From Steroidobacteraceae bacterium (lineage in GTDB: Bacteria; Pseudomonadota; Gammaproteobacteria; Steroidobacterales; Steroidobacteraceae): 64,000 nucleotides of DNA. The notes beneath the pieces are model-generated. The model searched no databases and was not told where the DNA came from. It saw only the letters and a program-made list of their open reading frames with translations. This document shows positions 9,104-18,822 of this stretch, piece after piece. A program made the translations under genes and the position numbers. Each line of letters starts with the position of its first letter. The first letter of the stretch is position 1. The stretch spans positions 2,356,001 to 2,420,000 of the forward strand of contig JAWLAG010000001.1 in the NCBI GenBank assembly GCA_041395505.1, read 5' to 3'.

Positions 9104-10035
9104 GTACTGACTTGACCGGCACGATCGAGAATCGCCGATCCACGCTCTCGGTGGTCATTGCCACCTGCAATGCAGCCGCTGTGATAGGCAAATGCCTCGA
9201 CGCCCTGCTGCTCCAGCAGTCGGCGAGCATGGAAATTGTCGTGGCGGACGCCTCGACGGACGATACCGCCGCGATCGTCGCACAGGATTATCCATCCGTT
9301 CGCCTGTTGCGCTGCCCGGTCGAGAACAACGTCGCGCAATTGCGGGGCCGGGGTATCGCCGCTTGCACGGGAGCAATTGTCGCAGTAATAGACCCGTACT
9401 GTATCGTCGCACCGGACTGGGTCGAAGCAGTGACAAGACGCCAGCTGCAAGGGCGCGGCGGAATTGTCGGCGGATACGTTGAACCCTGGCGCGGCGAGTC
9501 GATGACATTGTCGCAATGGGCCATCTACTTCAACGAATACGGACATTTCATGTTGCCCATGGTCGCCGGCGAATCATCGGTGATTCCCGGCAGTAATGTG
9601 TCCTACCCGCGTGACCTGCTGTTCGATGACGACAAACCCCGATTTGCGATTTTCTGGAAGACCTTCGTCAACTGGCAGGCGGCTGCGGCAGGGGTGACGC
9701 CCCAACTGGACCCGGAAATGGGTGTCTCGCTCAACAAGCCGATCGCGTTGCTGGATTTCCTGCTATCGCGGTTTTTCCACGGTCGCTGTTTCGCAGGGAT
9801 GCGCGCCCGGGAGGAATCACTGTCGCTGCGAACCCTGCGTGCGATCGGCGCACCGCTGGTACCTCTGCTGCTGTTCTGGCGTCTGGTGAGCACGGTCGCC
9901 CCCAAGCGTCGCCATCGATGGCGATTCGCGTTCACTTGTCCGCTGCAGTTGGCATTCTTCACGATGTGGGGCATCGGTGAATTTGTCGGTTACATCAGCG
10001 GTTCGGGCAAGGCCTGCCAGCATGTCAGATTCTGA
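9100..10035 (+). CDS. GT2-like glycosyltransferase with degenerate DXD (paralogue 1 of 3)
   Basis: About 311 residues with start TTG at 9100 overlapping the upstream TGA (TTGA), the same arrangement as at 28426; a TTG at 9112 is an alternative. LSVVIATCNAAAVIGKCLDAL and IVVADASTDDT are the nucleotide-binding start of a GT-A fold. At the DXD position the sequence is VIDPYCIV, with only one Asp. The C-terminal half has HGRCFAG and a hydrophobic tail with WGIGEFVG. These features are shared with the proteins at 24767 and 27542. Catalysis is plausible but not certain. It overlaps the following GT4 gene by 14 bases. Confidence 0.75.
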   Translation: MSTDLTGTIENRRSTLSVVIATCNAAAVIGKCLDALLLQQSASMEIVVADASTDDTAAIVAQDYPSVRLLRCPVENNVAQLRGRGIAACTGAIVAVIDPYCIVAPDWVEAVTRRQLQGRGGIVGGYVEPWRGESMTLSQWAIYFNEYGHFMLPMVAGESSVIPGSNVSYPRDLLFDDDKPRFAIFWKTFVNWQAAAAGVTPQLDPEMGVSLNKPIALLDFLLSRFFHGRCFAGMRAREESLSLRTLRAIGAPLVPLLLFWRLVSTVAPKRRHRWRFAFTCPLQLAFFTMWGIGEFVGYISGSGKACQHVRF

Positions 10036-11188
10036 ACCACACGGAAGCCTCGGCGTGCTTGGCATCAATGGCATCCGGTTGCTGCGTAACCGCGGCGGTG
10101 TCGCCCGCGCGATCGAGGCGCTGATCACGCAGTTCGCGCGAATGCCGCACGGATTCGCGGCGATTCGCGTGTACACACCCGAACCGTTGCCCTCTGATTT
10201 TGACCTGCCGGCCAATATTGCGCGGGTCGTGCTGCCGTCGCGGCTGCCGGCCGCAGGCTGGGAACAGTGGACGTTGCCGCGCGCGCACGGGTCGGGCGGT
10301 GTCCTGTTCTGCCCGAGCTACATCTCGCCTTGGGTCAAACGGGCACCAACCCTGCTGACTCACCATGGCTCCTACGAGGGCTATCGGGAGCAGCACGAGG
10401 TATTTCCGCTCATGGCGCGTCTGCGTTCGCGACTCGGCTATATGCTGAGTGCGCGAACTGCCGATGTCGTTACCACGGTCAGCGAGTACAGTCGCAATGA
10501 TATGGCTCGCTTCTACGGTCTACCTGCTGATGCGATTCACGTCATTCCGGAAGGCGTGGACACGAAGTTGTTTCACCCAGTGGATGATCCGGCGATACTG
10601 GCCGCGACGCGACGACGACTTACGGGCGCGGATACGCCATATCTCCTCTACGTGGGAAAGCCCACTCGGCGACGCAACTTGCCAAACCTGCTGCGCGCTT
10701 TTGCAGAACTCAAGCGCATGCGAAACCTCCCGCACAAGCTGGTGCTGATCGGAACGGCGCTGCCGGGCACGTCATTTGCCGCTGACATCGCCGCGCTTGG
10801 CGTGCAGGATGCCGTCGTCGCCATCGCACACGCAGATCACCGCGAAATTGCTGAAGCCTATTGCGCATGCAGCGCGCTGGTCTATCCGTCAGCATATGAA
10901 GGTTTTGGCATGCCGGTGCTCGAGGCCATGGCCTGTGGAGCGCCAGTGATCGCTCTCGACAATACGGCATTCCCGGAGTTTGCTGGAGGTATCGCGCGTT
11001 TGCTGCCGGACGCGCATGTTGCGACCCTCGTCGAAGGGATCTCCGGACTGCTTCAGGACACCGACGCCAGGACCAGGATGCGCGCCGAGGGGCCGATTCG
11101 TGCCAAAGACTACGACTGGTCACTCATCGCAGCACGCTACATGCGGCTCCTCGAGGATCTGGCGCTGCACAGCGCTACACGAGACTGA
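10022..11188 (+). CDS. GT4 family glycosyltransferase
   Basis: A 388-residue GT-B protein starting at ATG 10022 inside the end of the upstream GT2 gene. N-terminal LGINGIRLLRNRGGVARAIE is the glycine-rich loop that replaces the usual GGxxR; the C-terminal domain has LLYVGKPTRRRNLPNLL and the donor-binding YPSAYEGFGMPVLEAMACG (E-x7-E). The family transfers a sugar from a nucleotide donor to a growing lipid-linked glycan on the cytosolic side. The sugar is not predictable. The reading frame is complete and of normal length. Confidence 0.85.
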   Translation: MSDSEPHGSLGVLGINGIRLLRNRGGVARAIEALITQFARMPHGFAAIRVYTPEPLPSDFDLPANIARVVLPSRLPAAGWEQWTLPRAHGSGGVLFCPSYISPWVKRAPTLLTHHGSYEGYREQHEVFPLMARLRSRLGYMLSARTADVVTTVSEYSRNDMARFYGLPADAIHVIPEGVDTKLFHPVDDPAILAATRRRLTGADTPYLLYVGKPTRRRNLPNLLRAFAELKRMRNLPHKLVLIGTALPGTSFAADIAALGVQDAVVAIAHADHREIAEAYCACSALVYPSAYEGFGMPVLEAMACGAPVIALDNTAFPEFAGGIARLLPDAHVATLVEGISGLLQDTDARTRMRAEGPIRAKDYDWSLIAARYMRLLEDLALHSATRD

Positions 11189-11191
11189 GCG

Positions 11192-12742
11192 CTATTTGGC
11201 AACCCTGATAGGTTCGCTTCGCGGCAAGGCACTGCGGCCGGCGCGCGGCTTGTGACTGACGCTGCGCGTGAAATGCCAACGCGCGGCATGAAAAAGCGTC
11301 AGTGCCGCCGATCGGCTTGCGAAATCCGCGATCGCTTTCAGCGATCGGTACGCCAGACCCTTGCGCCGGTCGTTCTTCAGAATGCCGTGGCGATTGAGTA
11401 TGTGATCCTGCAGAAAACGGGCAAAACGATGCAGCCGCTTGATGTCGGCGCCGGTCAGGTTCTCGTTGCCCACCGATCGCTCATGGGCGCTGACGATCTT
11501 GTAGAAATCGGCCTCGATCAGCCGCTCATTCAGAGCCCATTTGTACATCGGCGTGCCGATGAACGGAGTCGCCATCGTAAATTGCGTCCAGTTGGCGCGT
11601 ATCCGGATCGCGAACTCGATCGAGTCGAGGATCGTCCTCAAGGTGTCGCCGGGCAGACCGATGACGAAGAAGGCGAAGGTGGCGACGCCATGCTCCCTGC
11701 ATGAGGCAACCTTGGCCACGAATTCCTCGGGAAGAATCGGTGTTCGATGAACGCCTTTCTGGATCTCCGGGTCAGTGCTCTCGACTCCGAAATTGATTCC
11801 GACACAGCCTGCGCGGGCCATGAGCTCGATGGTCTCATCGTCGAGGCAGTCCATGCGCGTTTCGCATTTCCAGTACACCTTGATACCGCGCGCGATGATC
11901 TCACGGCAGATCGCCATGACCCGCTTCTGTTGCGCTGAAAACATTGGATCGCGAAACAGGATGTATTCGACTCCAAATTTCTCAACCAGGAACTGCATTT
12001 CGTCAACGACGTTCGATGCGGATCGATAACGCCACTTGAGCCCTTGACCAACCGGATACGGGCAGTAACTGCAGCCGAACGGACAACCGCGTGAACTCAG
12101 CATCGGCAGGAAACGCGCGCTGCCCGAGGTCGATGACTTCGGGATGACGTACTCCTTGTAGGGGAGCAGGTCCCAGGCTGGAAACGGCAGCGCATCGAGG
12201 TTCTTCTCGAATGGCAGATCAGCCGTGTGCGTCCAGGCAGCGCCTTCGCGATAGCCGATACCTGGAATTTGCCCGACGGATTCGCCACGCATCAAGGCTG
12301 CTGCCGGACGATCGGGCTCGGTAAGGAACACGAACGACAGCGTTTGGTCCTGTTCGATGCGCTTCAGGAGGGACGGAATCACCGGACCGAACAAGGCAAC
12401 GCGACCTGCGTCCTGCATGCCCGCAAGTCGCGCACAGGTCTGCAGATCGACATCGATGGTCGGTAGCGACGTGCGCACCAGTACAAGCGCAGCATGGAAT
12501 TCGCGGTCGTTCCCGCACGTTTTTGCCAGATCGTCCAGCGACCAGCCTAGGGCCGCACAATCGTGCACGACGACGGCATGACCATCCTTGCGCAGATAGG
12601 CGGCGAGGTAGGCCATGTCGAGTGGCGGGAAAGGCGGCGCCTCCTCGGCATACAATTGTCCAAACCCGCCCATCGAGTCCTTGTTCGACATATAGCCAAC
12701 GGGACTCGGCGGATTGATGATGATTGCCTTGGTGAAACTCAC
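11192..12742 (-). CDS. B12-binding radical SAM enzyme
   Basis: A 516-residue protein with a GTG start. The N-terminal ~150 residues (IIINPPSPVGY..., DMAYLAAYLRKDGHAVVVHDC) are a cobalamin-binding Rossmann domain, though no DxHxxG is obvious. The radical SAM cluster motif SRGCPFGCSYC lies near 215-225, followed by GVEYILFRDPMFS, GINFGVESTDPEIQKGV and FFVIGLPGDT, as in the BchE/HpnP/TsrM-like group. Such enzymes do methylations and other radical chemistry on lipids, tetrapyrroles and natural products. It is convergent with the GT4 gene and divergent from the epimerase, so a role in modifying a glycan or its carrier lipid is possible only. Confidence 0.8.
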   Translation of the reverse strand: MSFTKAIIINPPSPVGYMSNKDSMGGFGQLYAEEAPPFPPLDMAYLAAYLRKDGHAVVVHDCAALGWSLDDLAKTCGNDREFHAALVLVRTSLPTIDVDLQTCARLAGMQDAGRVALFGPVIPSLLKRIEQDQTLSFVFLTEPDRPAAALMRGESVGQIPGIGYREGAAWTHTADLPFEKNLDALPFPAWDLLPYKEYVIPKSSTSGSARFLPMLSSRGCPFGCSYCPYPVGQGLKWRYRSASNVVDEMQFLVEKFGVEYILFRDPMFSAQQKRVMAICREIIARGIKVYWKCETRMDCLDDETIELMARAGCVGINFGVESTDPEIQKGVHRTPILPEEFVAKVASCREHGVATFAFFVIGLPGDTLRTILDSIEFAIRIRANWTQFTMATPFIGTPMYKWALNERLIEADFYKIVSAHERSVGNENLTGADIKRLHRFARFLQDHILNRHGILKNDRRKGLAYRSLKAIADFASRSAALTLFHAARWHFTRSVSHKPRAGRSALPRSEPIRVAK

Positions 12743-12874
12743 GCCCTTGGGACTTCGGGATTCGTGCGAACTGCGCGCCGTAAGTCATTCAGTATACATG
12801 GCAGAATTGCTCCGCAAAGGCGTCATTGCGAAATCGTCGAATGGCACTCAGCGGACGCATGTGATTATGTACAT

Positions 12875-13837
12875 ATGAGCCAGATCGCAGTTACCGGCGC
12901 CACCGGTGTCGTCGGCAAAGCTCTGTTGCGACACGTGCAAGCCGCCGGCATGCGAGGCGTTGCACTCTCGCGGCAAGCCACTCCGCATGCATCAGCCAAC
13001 CTGACCCGACAGGTTGACCTGCATCGTCCGCAGCGCCTTGGGCAGGCTCTGGCCGGCTGCAATATCGTCGTCCACCTCGCTGGTGCAATTGAGGGCAGCG
13101 CGGCGGAACTTTACCGCGCCAACGTACTGGCAACGAAGAATCTCGTCGAGGCTGCCCGCGCGGAGCAGGTCGAGTGTTTTGTGCACGTGAGCAGCGCGGG
13201 TGTCTATGGCGAGCGCGCTGGTGACCTGCCCTTCACCGAGTCGTCCACGCCGAACCCGCAAACGGACTATGAGCGCAGCAAACTGGACGGCGAGCACGCT
13301 GTCATCGACACGCTCGCACAAACCCGCACGCGCTTCGTGCTGCTTCGCCCGACCGGCGTCTTCGCCGACGAACGGGCTGCAAGCATCCGCTTCCTGCGTG
13401 AAATACTCGAACGCAAATGGTGGCTGCATGCCCCGCCGAGATTGCTGGTCCACCCGCTGCCGGTCGACGACTTGTGCCGGGCAATCCGGCTCGCGATTGC
13501 ACGCCCCCTGCCCTCCGGTACTCTCCTCAACATCGCAGGAGAACGGGCCATTTTTCTCGACGAGTGGATCGATCTCCTCGCGAGATCAGCCGGGAGCGGC
13601 CTGCGGCAGCTTCGATTGGGAGGTCGTGCCGTGCGCATCACGGCGCAAGGCATTACGACACTGGCCGACCGGTTGCACGTACCCGTCCCCGCGCGTCTGC
13701 GTCGCGCAACTCAGGCCAGCATGTCGCGCGCGGTGAGCATCGAACGCGCCAGAGATCTACTTGGCTACGACCCGCAGCCACTGGCGGCAGCGGCCGAGGC
13801 AATCGTCGCACGAATTCTGGCCAGGCCCAGCGCGTGA
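12875..13837 (+). CDS. NAD-dependent sugar-nucleotide epimerase/dehydratase (extended SDR)
   Basis: A 320-residue protein. I start it at the ATG at 12875, directly before MSQIAVTGATGVVGKALL, the Rossmann GxxGxxG loop; longer in-frame sequence upstream runs into the divergent radical SAM gene. The catalytic region has VSSAGVYGE and the YxxxK motif YERSK. Probably acts on a nucleoside-diphosphate sugar, like WbpK/UDP-glucose-4-epimerase-type enzymes, but substrate residues are not diagnostic. A GTGA overlap couples it to the GT2 gene that follows. Confidence 0.8.
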   Translation: MSQIAVTGATGVVGKALLRHVQAAGMRGVALSRQATPHASANLTRQVDLHRPQRLGQALAGCNIVVHLAGAIEGSAAELYRANVLATKNLVEAARAEQVECFVHVSSAGVYGERAGDLPFTESSTPNPQTDYERSKLDGEHAVIDTLAQTRTRFVLLRPTGVFADERAASIRFLREILERKWWLHAPPRLLVHPLPVDDLCRAIRLAIARPLPSGTLLNIAGERAIFLDEWIDLLARSAGSGLRQLRLGGRAVRITAQGITTLADRLHVPVPARLRRATQASMSRAVSIERARDLLGYDPQPLAAAAEAIVARILARPSA

Positions 13838-14934
13838 ACACATCGACCCAACCATTCGTCAGCATCATCGTCCCCGTGTACAACGGTGAGCGCTTCCTGC
13901 GCGCGAGCCTCGAGTCCGTGCTCGCCCAGGATTACCGAAGGCGCGAAATTCTGCTGCTGGACGATGGTTCCACGGATGGCACGGCAGGAATTGCCCGCGA
14001 CTACCTGGATAGGATCACCTATATCAGGCGGCCGCAGAACCTGGGTCAATTCGCCAACGTCAACGACGGAATTGCCCGGGCACGGGGATCACTCATCGCG
14101 ATCTTTCATGCCGACGATATCTATGACCCGCACATCGTCAGCAGGCAGGTCGCCGCCTTCGTTGCACACCCCCGGGTAGGCGCCGTCTTTGCGCTCGACG
14201 TACTGGTTGACGAAGAGAACCGCGAGTACGCGAGACTCGAGTTGCCCGTGGAGCTGTCCGGCGGTCAACCGCTGCCATTTGCGACGATCTTCAACGCGCT
14301 GTTGACCTACAAGAATCGCCACCTCGTCACTCCCAGCGCAATGGTCTTGGCGAGCACCTACCGCGAGGTTGGCGACTTCGATGGTGCGCGCTGGCAAGTG
14401 TCGTCAGATCTGGACATGTGGATACGGGTCGCCCGCCACCGTGATCTGATCATCCTCGAAGAGCACCTCATTCGCTACCGGCATACGGAATCCCAGGCTT
14501 CGCGTTCCTACCAACGCATGCGCACGGAACCCGAACTTCATTTCGCCATACTCGATCACCACCTGCGCGCTAGCGGCGGAGCACAGATTGCACAACCAGC
14601 TGCGCTGCGGGCACATGAAGCCCATCGAGCTGAGGACTGGACCTTCGTGGCCATGCGCCGATATGTCCTGGGCCAGGTGAGCGCAACGAGGGCTGCCCTC
14701 GACAACGTCAGCCTGCGCAAACTCGTCGCGAGCCGCGTCATCCAGCGCGCGAGAGTCGCTACGCTTGCCCTCGTCCTCGCCGGCGCATGCCGGTTGCCAT
14801 GGTCGTCGTTTCTCGCGGCGCTGTTCACGTACCGCTGGCAACTGCCGCGATCCCAGGCGCGAGGCGGTCTTCGGAAAATACTCGAACTGCGCGGCGAAAT
14901 TCGCAGTCGCGCCGGCACCCGAACGAAGCCCTAG
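13834..14934 (+). CDS. GT2 family glycosyltransferase
   Basis: A 366-residue GT-A protein starting at GTG 13834. VSIIVPVYNGERFLRASLES and EILLLDDGSTDGTAG are the N-terminal donor-binding motifs, and FHADDIYDP is the DXD-like metal site. EEHLIRYRHTESQASRS near 215 fits the family's C-terminal region. The last 100 residues are helical and basic and may contact the membrane. Its stop shares a CTAG with the stop of the convergent GT10 gene, so transcripts of the two genes meet tail to tail. Confidence 0.85.
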   Translation: MNTSTQPFVSIIVPVYNGERFLRASLESVLAQDYRRREILLLDDGSTDGTAGIARDYLDRITYIRRPQNLGQFANVNDGIARARGSLIAIFHADDIYDPHIVSRQVAAFVAHPRVGAVFALDVLVDEENREYARLELPVELSGGQPLPFATIFNALLTYKNRHLVTPSAMVLASTYREVGDFDGARWQVSSDLDMWIRVARHRDLIILEEHLIRYRHTESQASRSYQRMRTEPELHFAILDHHLRASGGAQIAQPAALRAHEAHRAEDWTFVAMRRYVLGQVSATRAALDNVSLRKLVASRVIQRARVATLALVLAGACRLPWSSFLAALFTYRWQLPRSQARGGLRKILELRGEIRSRAGTRTKP

Positions 14935-16091
14935 GCAGGCTCTGTACAGGTGGCACCGGCGCGCTCGCCAGCGCCCTGCCCGAGGAGTTTGCTGTCCTCG
15001 TGCAGCATCGAGACAATGCGCTCGACAAAGGCCTTGCATGTAAAGGGCTGGTAACCGGGCGAGGCCAGGAAATCGCGCGCGGCCTGCCGCTGGGCGCGCC
15101 ACTCCTTATCGGACAGACCATGAAGGTACTCGCGCAGCTCGGCGTAACCGTCGAAACTTCGCATGTCGATGTAGCACTCCGCCGGCACAATATCGGCGAT
15201 TTCAGGAGCACCCCAGTAGACAGGAACGACGCCCGCAAAAAAGCAGTCAAAGATTTTTTCGGTGATCCAGCCTTCGATCACGCAGTTCTCGAAGCAAAGC
15301 GCATAGCGGTACTGGCCCAATGTCAGCGCTTTGGACGAAACACTCCCTCGCCAAGCGCGCTGCGCCGAGCGCTGCAGGTCACCAGGAAATCGCCGTTGCC
15401 AGGCGCGTGCGATGGCAAGTGCTGGTTTCTTGATCGTCCAGGGCAGCCAGGTGCGACCCACCCGTACCGGCGGTTCCCCCCAACCTTTGCCATATAGATC
15501 GATCTCACCGTGCGACTCGAAGTAGGCCACTGCGCGCATGCGCTCCGTATAGAGCTCCTGCCAGTAAACACGAGGCAACTTGTTGGCATTGATCATTGCA
15601 AGGAACCGGCGGTCTTCGTTGGACCACACCGACTCGTGCACGCCATCGAAGGACTGCGGCCAACGAAATCGCTCGAGCTGCAGGTCTGAATTCGTGAATC
15701 GATGCAGGGACTTGCTGCTGCTCCACGAGCAGACTCGCCGAAAATCGCGCGCGACCCTCGGTAAGCGCCTGTAGATCCCCGGTTCGACGATGGGACATTC
15801 GAGCGCAAAGAATGCGCAGCGGATGAGATCGGCCCTGCCGCTGAGTGCGGCCAGTCGATCGAGCCCACCGAGGGAGATGAGGAATTCGCGTTCCGCCGAC
15901 TCCTGCCGCGGCAACCTGTCCACCGTATGCACGGCCATGCCGATCGCCTGCAGTCGCTCACGAAGCGCAACGTAGGGCGCGTTCTGCTGGTCACCGTTCA
16001 GCCGGTCCGAGTCGTCCTCGAACAATCGATCCGCCAGGAAATGATGGCTCGGCGGATCGATGTACAAGGTACGTCCGCGCAGCAATGACAA
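14931..16091 (-). CDS. GT10 (fucosyltransferase-like) family protein
   Basis: A 386-residue protein with a TTG start preceded by AGGGAG. The C-terminal half contains YRYALCFENCVIEGWITEKI and PVYWGAPEIADIVP, the conserved alpha-1,3-fucosyltransferase core (FxFEN...TEK, then the GAP motif). The first ~200 residues are not recognised. GT10 enzymes use GDP-fucose in known cases; no GDP-fucose synthesis genes are in this window, so the donor is open. It is transcribed away from the flippase gene at 16172, with 80 bases between them. Confidence 0.8.
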   Translation of the reverse strand: MSLLRGRTLYIDPPSHHFLADRLFEDDSDRLNGDQQNAPYVALRERLQAIGMAVHTVDRLPRQESAEREFLISLGGLDRLAALSGRADLIRCAFFALECPIVEPGIYRRLPRVARDFRRVCSWSSSKSLHRFTNSDLQLERFRWPQSFDGVHESVWSNEDRRFLAMINANKLPRVYWQELYTERMRAVAYFESHGEIDLYGKGWGEPPVRVGRTWLPWTIKKPALAIARAWQRRFPGDLQRSAQRAWRGSVSSKALTLGQYRYALCFENCVIEGWITEKIFDCFFAGVVPVYWGAPEIADIVPAECYIDMRSFDGYAELREYLHGLSDKEWRAQRQAARDFLASPGYQPFTCKAFVERIVSMLHEDSKLLGQGAGERAGATCTEPA

Positions 16092-16171
16092 AGGTCTGCT
16101 CCCTGGGTGGTGGCCGGATCGCTATACTGCCATGACCGGTCGGACATGAAAGTAGCCAGGGTGCACAATAC

Positions 16172-17641
16172 GTGATCGCCGGCCTGCTCAGAGTCGGTGC
16201 ACTGCAGCTCGCCGTCATGTTGGTGCTTGTTGCCAGGACCAAGGGCCTCGCCCTGTGGCTTGGCCCGGAATGGCTTGGGCTGATGTCGGTCATCGACAAG
16301 CTGCTCGCGCTCTTCGCGCAGACCGCGGCATTCTCCCTGCCCCTTGCGGCCGTCAGGTTCCTGCCGGCGGCACTGCAGAACAATTCCGGCGAGATGACCG
16401 CCATCTGGCGTGCGATGCGCAACTGGCTCGTGCTGACCTTGGCGCTTGCGATGGCCACCGGTTTGGCGCTGGCGACGTTTTCACCAGGACTGCTCGGCGC
16501 CGAGCTCGTCGGTCACCGGGACATTCTGCTGGTCGCGTTTGCTTCCCTGCCGGCGATCATGTTCGTGCCCTTTTTGCAGAATTCACTGTCCGCGCATGGT
16601 GAACCAACGGCAGCACTCACCAGCACCCTGCTCAATGCGCTCGGCCTCACCGCGAGCGCGTTCCTCGGAGTATGGCTTGCGGGCCTGCGCGGCCTGTATC
16701 TCGTATACGCGGTGTTCGGCATCTGTTTCGTCGCGCTCTCGTTACGGCGCCTGTCGCGCAAGTTCAACGGCGGCGTGTGGGTTGGCCCGCCGCGTGGCCG
16801 ATTCTCCCTGCCAAGGGAAATCTGGCGCTTCGTGATGATCATGCGGCCACTTGCGATTGCCGGCCCATTCGCACTCCTGTTCGTGAACTATCGCGTGCTG
16901 CAGCTCGAGGGCGCCGCAGCCGCAGGTTGGATGCAGGCGGCATTCGCCATCGCAATTGCCGCGAGCACGGTGCTCAGTGCGGGGAACCTCGCAATGCACA
17001 CGCCGAACGTGTCGCGGGGCGGCACGCCTCAGGAACTCATGAACCGCGCCGAGGAATATCTCTGCGCCAGCGGTTTCCTGGCCGCCGTCTGCCTGCCACC
17101 ACTGCTATTGTTTCCAAAGACGGTCATTTCCATCCTGTACTCGCAGGAATTCCATCCCGCGACAGCCGTCCTGGCTATATTCCTGATCGCCAAGCTCCTG
17201 GAGCTTGCGGTAGGCGCTGTTCAGGCGATCGTCATCGCACTCGATCACATGAAATTTCACGTGGTTGAAAACGTGCTGGTACAGCTGCTGGTGATCGCGG
17301 CGGCCATCGTGTTGATTCCGCGTTTTGGCATCACCGGCGCAGCGCTGTCGCTTGCCCTGGAGTCATTGTGCCTGCTACTGGTCTCGACGACCTTCCTGCT
17401 CCACCGGCATGCGCTGCAGATGCCCACCCGCCCCTTGTGGCTGTGGATCTTCCTGTTGAGCGCAGCGATCAGCTGCCGGGCGTTGGCGCCGCTCCCGGAG
17501 TGGCAACCACAACCCCTGCTGCTGCGCGCCTGTCTCTATGCTGCGATCATTGGCGGCGCCTTCATACTCGCGCCGACGAGCCTTCGGACTCAGCTGCGGT
17601 CGTTGTTGCGACCGGGTCGGCGCGACAGTACCCGCTCGTAA
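16172..17641 (+). CDS. Wzx-type polysaccharide flippase (MOP superfamily)
   Basis: A 489-residue integral membrane protein with a GTG start and about 14 hydrophobic segments, for example ALWLGPEWLGLMSVIDK, GPFALLFVNYRVLQLEGAA and a C-terminal series to 475. Spacing and motifs fit the polysaccharide biosynthesis (Wzx/RfbX) branch of the MOP exporters, which move undecaprenyl-linked repeat units to the periplasmic face. It is the only flippase I see in the window, so it likely serves the surrounding glycosyltransferases. The last 52 bases overlap the convergent GT4 gene. Confidence 0.8.
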   Translation: MIAGLLRVGALQLAVMLVLVARTKGLALWLGPEWLGLMSVIDKLLALFAQTAAFSLPLAAVRFLPAALQNNSGEMTAIWRAMRNWLVLTLALAMATGLALATFSPGLLGAELVGHRDILLVAFASLPAIMFVPFLQNSLSAHGEPTAALTSTLLNALGLTASAFLGVWLAGLRGLYLVYAVFGICFVALSLRRLSRKFNGGVWVGPPRGRFSLPREIWRFVMIMRPLAIAGPFALLFVNYRVLQLEGAAAAGWMQAAFAIAIAASTVLSAGNLAMHTPNVSRGGTPQELMNRAEEYLCASGFLAAVCLPPLLLFPKTVISILYSQEFHPATAVLAIFLIAKLLELAVGAVQAIVIALDHMKFHVVENVLVQLLVIAAAIVLIPRFGITGAALSLALESLCLLLVSTTFLLHRHALQMPTRPLWLWIFLLSAAISCRALAPLPEWQPQPLLLRACLYAAIIGGAFILAPTSLRTQLRSLLRPGRRDSTRS

Positions 17642-18822
17642 ACGGCGGTGTATCGGGTCGCGAGCCGCTCCCACCCGAATCGCCCGGCGGCGCGCGCATG
17701 GAGATCGAGCGGATCGAATGATCGAAGTCGCTGCAATGTCCGCGTGCATGCCGCGGCAAACGCTTCGGGATCACCCACCGGCGCGAGCTCTCCGTCCCCC
17801 TCGGTCACGATATCGTTCGGTCCACCACAGCGCGTCGCCACGACCGGCGTGCCACTCGACAATGCTTCGACCAGCACAGCGCTCGAGCTCTCGCGCTGAC
17901 TTGTCACGATGAGCAGATCCGCCGCACGCATGGCTTCGCCGATTTGCGCTTGCGACTGTGGCCCGCGAATTTCGAGCGCTCCGCCCAATCCGAGCGCCTG
18001 CGCCTTGTGGCGCAGTTGCGCTAGGACGGGTTCATGGGGCCCGAACAGCGCTCCTCCGATGACTGTCAACGTTGCTCCCGGAAAGCCGCCGTGGCGCAAT
18101 CGAGCAAGTGCCGCGAGCGCCAGGTCGATACCCTTGACGGTCCGCAGCCAACCGACGAATAGCAGTTGCCCCGATCCGCTTCCGGCGCGTTCCCGTGCCG
18201 GAAACAGACTCGGGTCGACTCCGATCGGAATCACCTCGGCCGGCACCGGCCGCTGCAGGACCGATTCCATGCTCGAGTGCACCGCGCGACTTACGCAGAC
18301 AATTGCGTCAGCCGCGGCGACCGCCGCGTCTGCCTGCGGCACGATGGCTGGATGATCCTCCATCTGGGGCCGCCAGAAATTGTGCTCCGTCATGACCAGC
18401 GGCACCGGAAATGCGCGGGCCAGGCGCATGGCAGCGACGCCGTCGGGATAGATGAAGTGCGCATGGATCAGATCGAACGGCAGCGGATCCCGGCGCAACG
18501 CTCGCGCTGCAGCGTTGGCCTCGCAAGCGGCATCGAAACGAAAGGTCGTATAGCCAGGACCAGTCAGATAGCGTGGGTGCAGGATGACTATGCCATCGTC
18601 CTCGACCCGGCGGGCGACCTGGCGAAACGCGACTCGATGTGCCGGACCAGGTAGCGGCGGGAAATAGGGCACAGGCGCGACCACAGTGACATCGCAGTAA
18701 CCGGCCAATGCCCGCAATTGATGGCGTACCCAGAGGCCCAGCCGCGGATTCGCGGTGCTCGGGAAATTGCGGCTGACGACCAGAATCCTTGGTCGCTTGC
18801 CGCGCAATCGATCAACCGTCAT
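17590..18822 (-). CDS. GT4 family glycosyltransferase
   Basis: A 410-residue GT-B protein. The N-terminus has ILVVSRNFPSTANPRLGLWV and FDLIHAHFIYPDGVAAMRL (acceptor side); the C-terminal domain has LLFVGWLRTVKGIDLALAAL and the donor motif TSQRESSSAVLVEALSSG (E-x7-E). Likely transfers a hexose in glycan assembly; donor and acceptor unknown. It begins with an ATGA overlap on the upstream SDR gene (18819-19853), so the two are co-translated. Confidence 0.85.
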   Translation of the reverse strand: MTVDRLRGKRPRILVVSRNFPSTANPRLGLWVRHQLRALAGYCDVTVVAPVPYFPPLPGPAHRVAFRQVARRVEDDGIVILHPRYLTGPGYTTFRFDAACEANAAARALRRDPLPFDLIHAHFIYPDGVAAMRLARAFPVPLVMTEHNFWRPQMEDHPAIVPQADAAVAAADAIVCVSRAVHSSMESVLQRPVPAEVIPIGVDPSLFPARERAGSGSGQLLFVGWLRTVKGIDLALAALARLRHGGFPGATLTVIGGALFGPHEPVLAQLRHKAQALGLGGALEIRGPQSQAQIGEAMRAADLLIVTSQRESSSAVLVEALSSGTPVVATRCGGPNDIVTEGDGELAPVGDPEAFAAACTRTLQRLRSFDPLDLHARAAGRFGWERLATRYTAVYERVLSRRPGRNNDRS

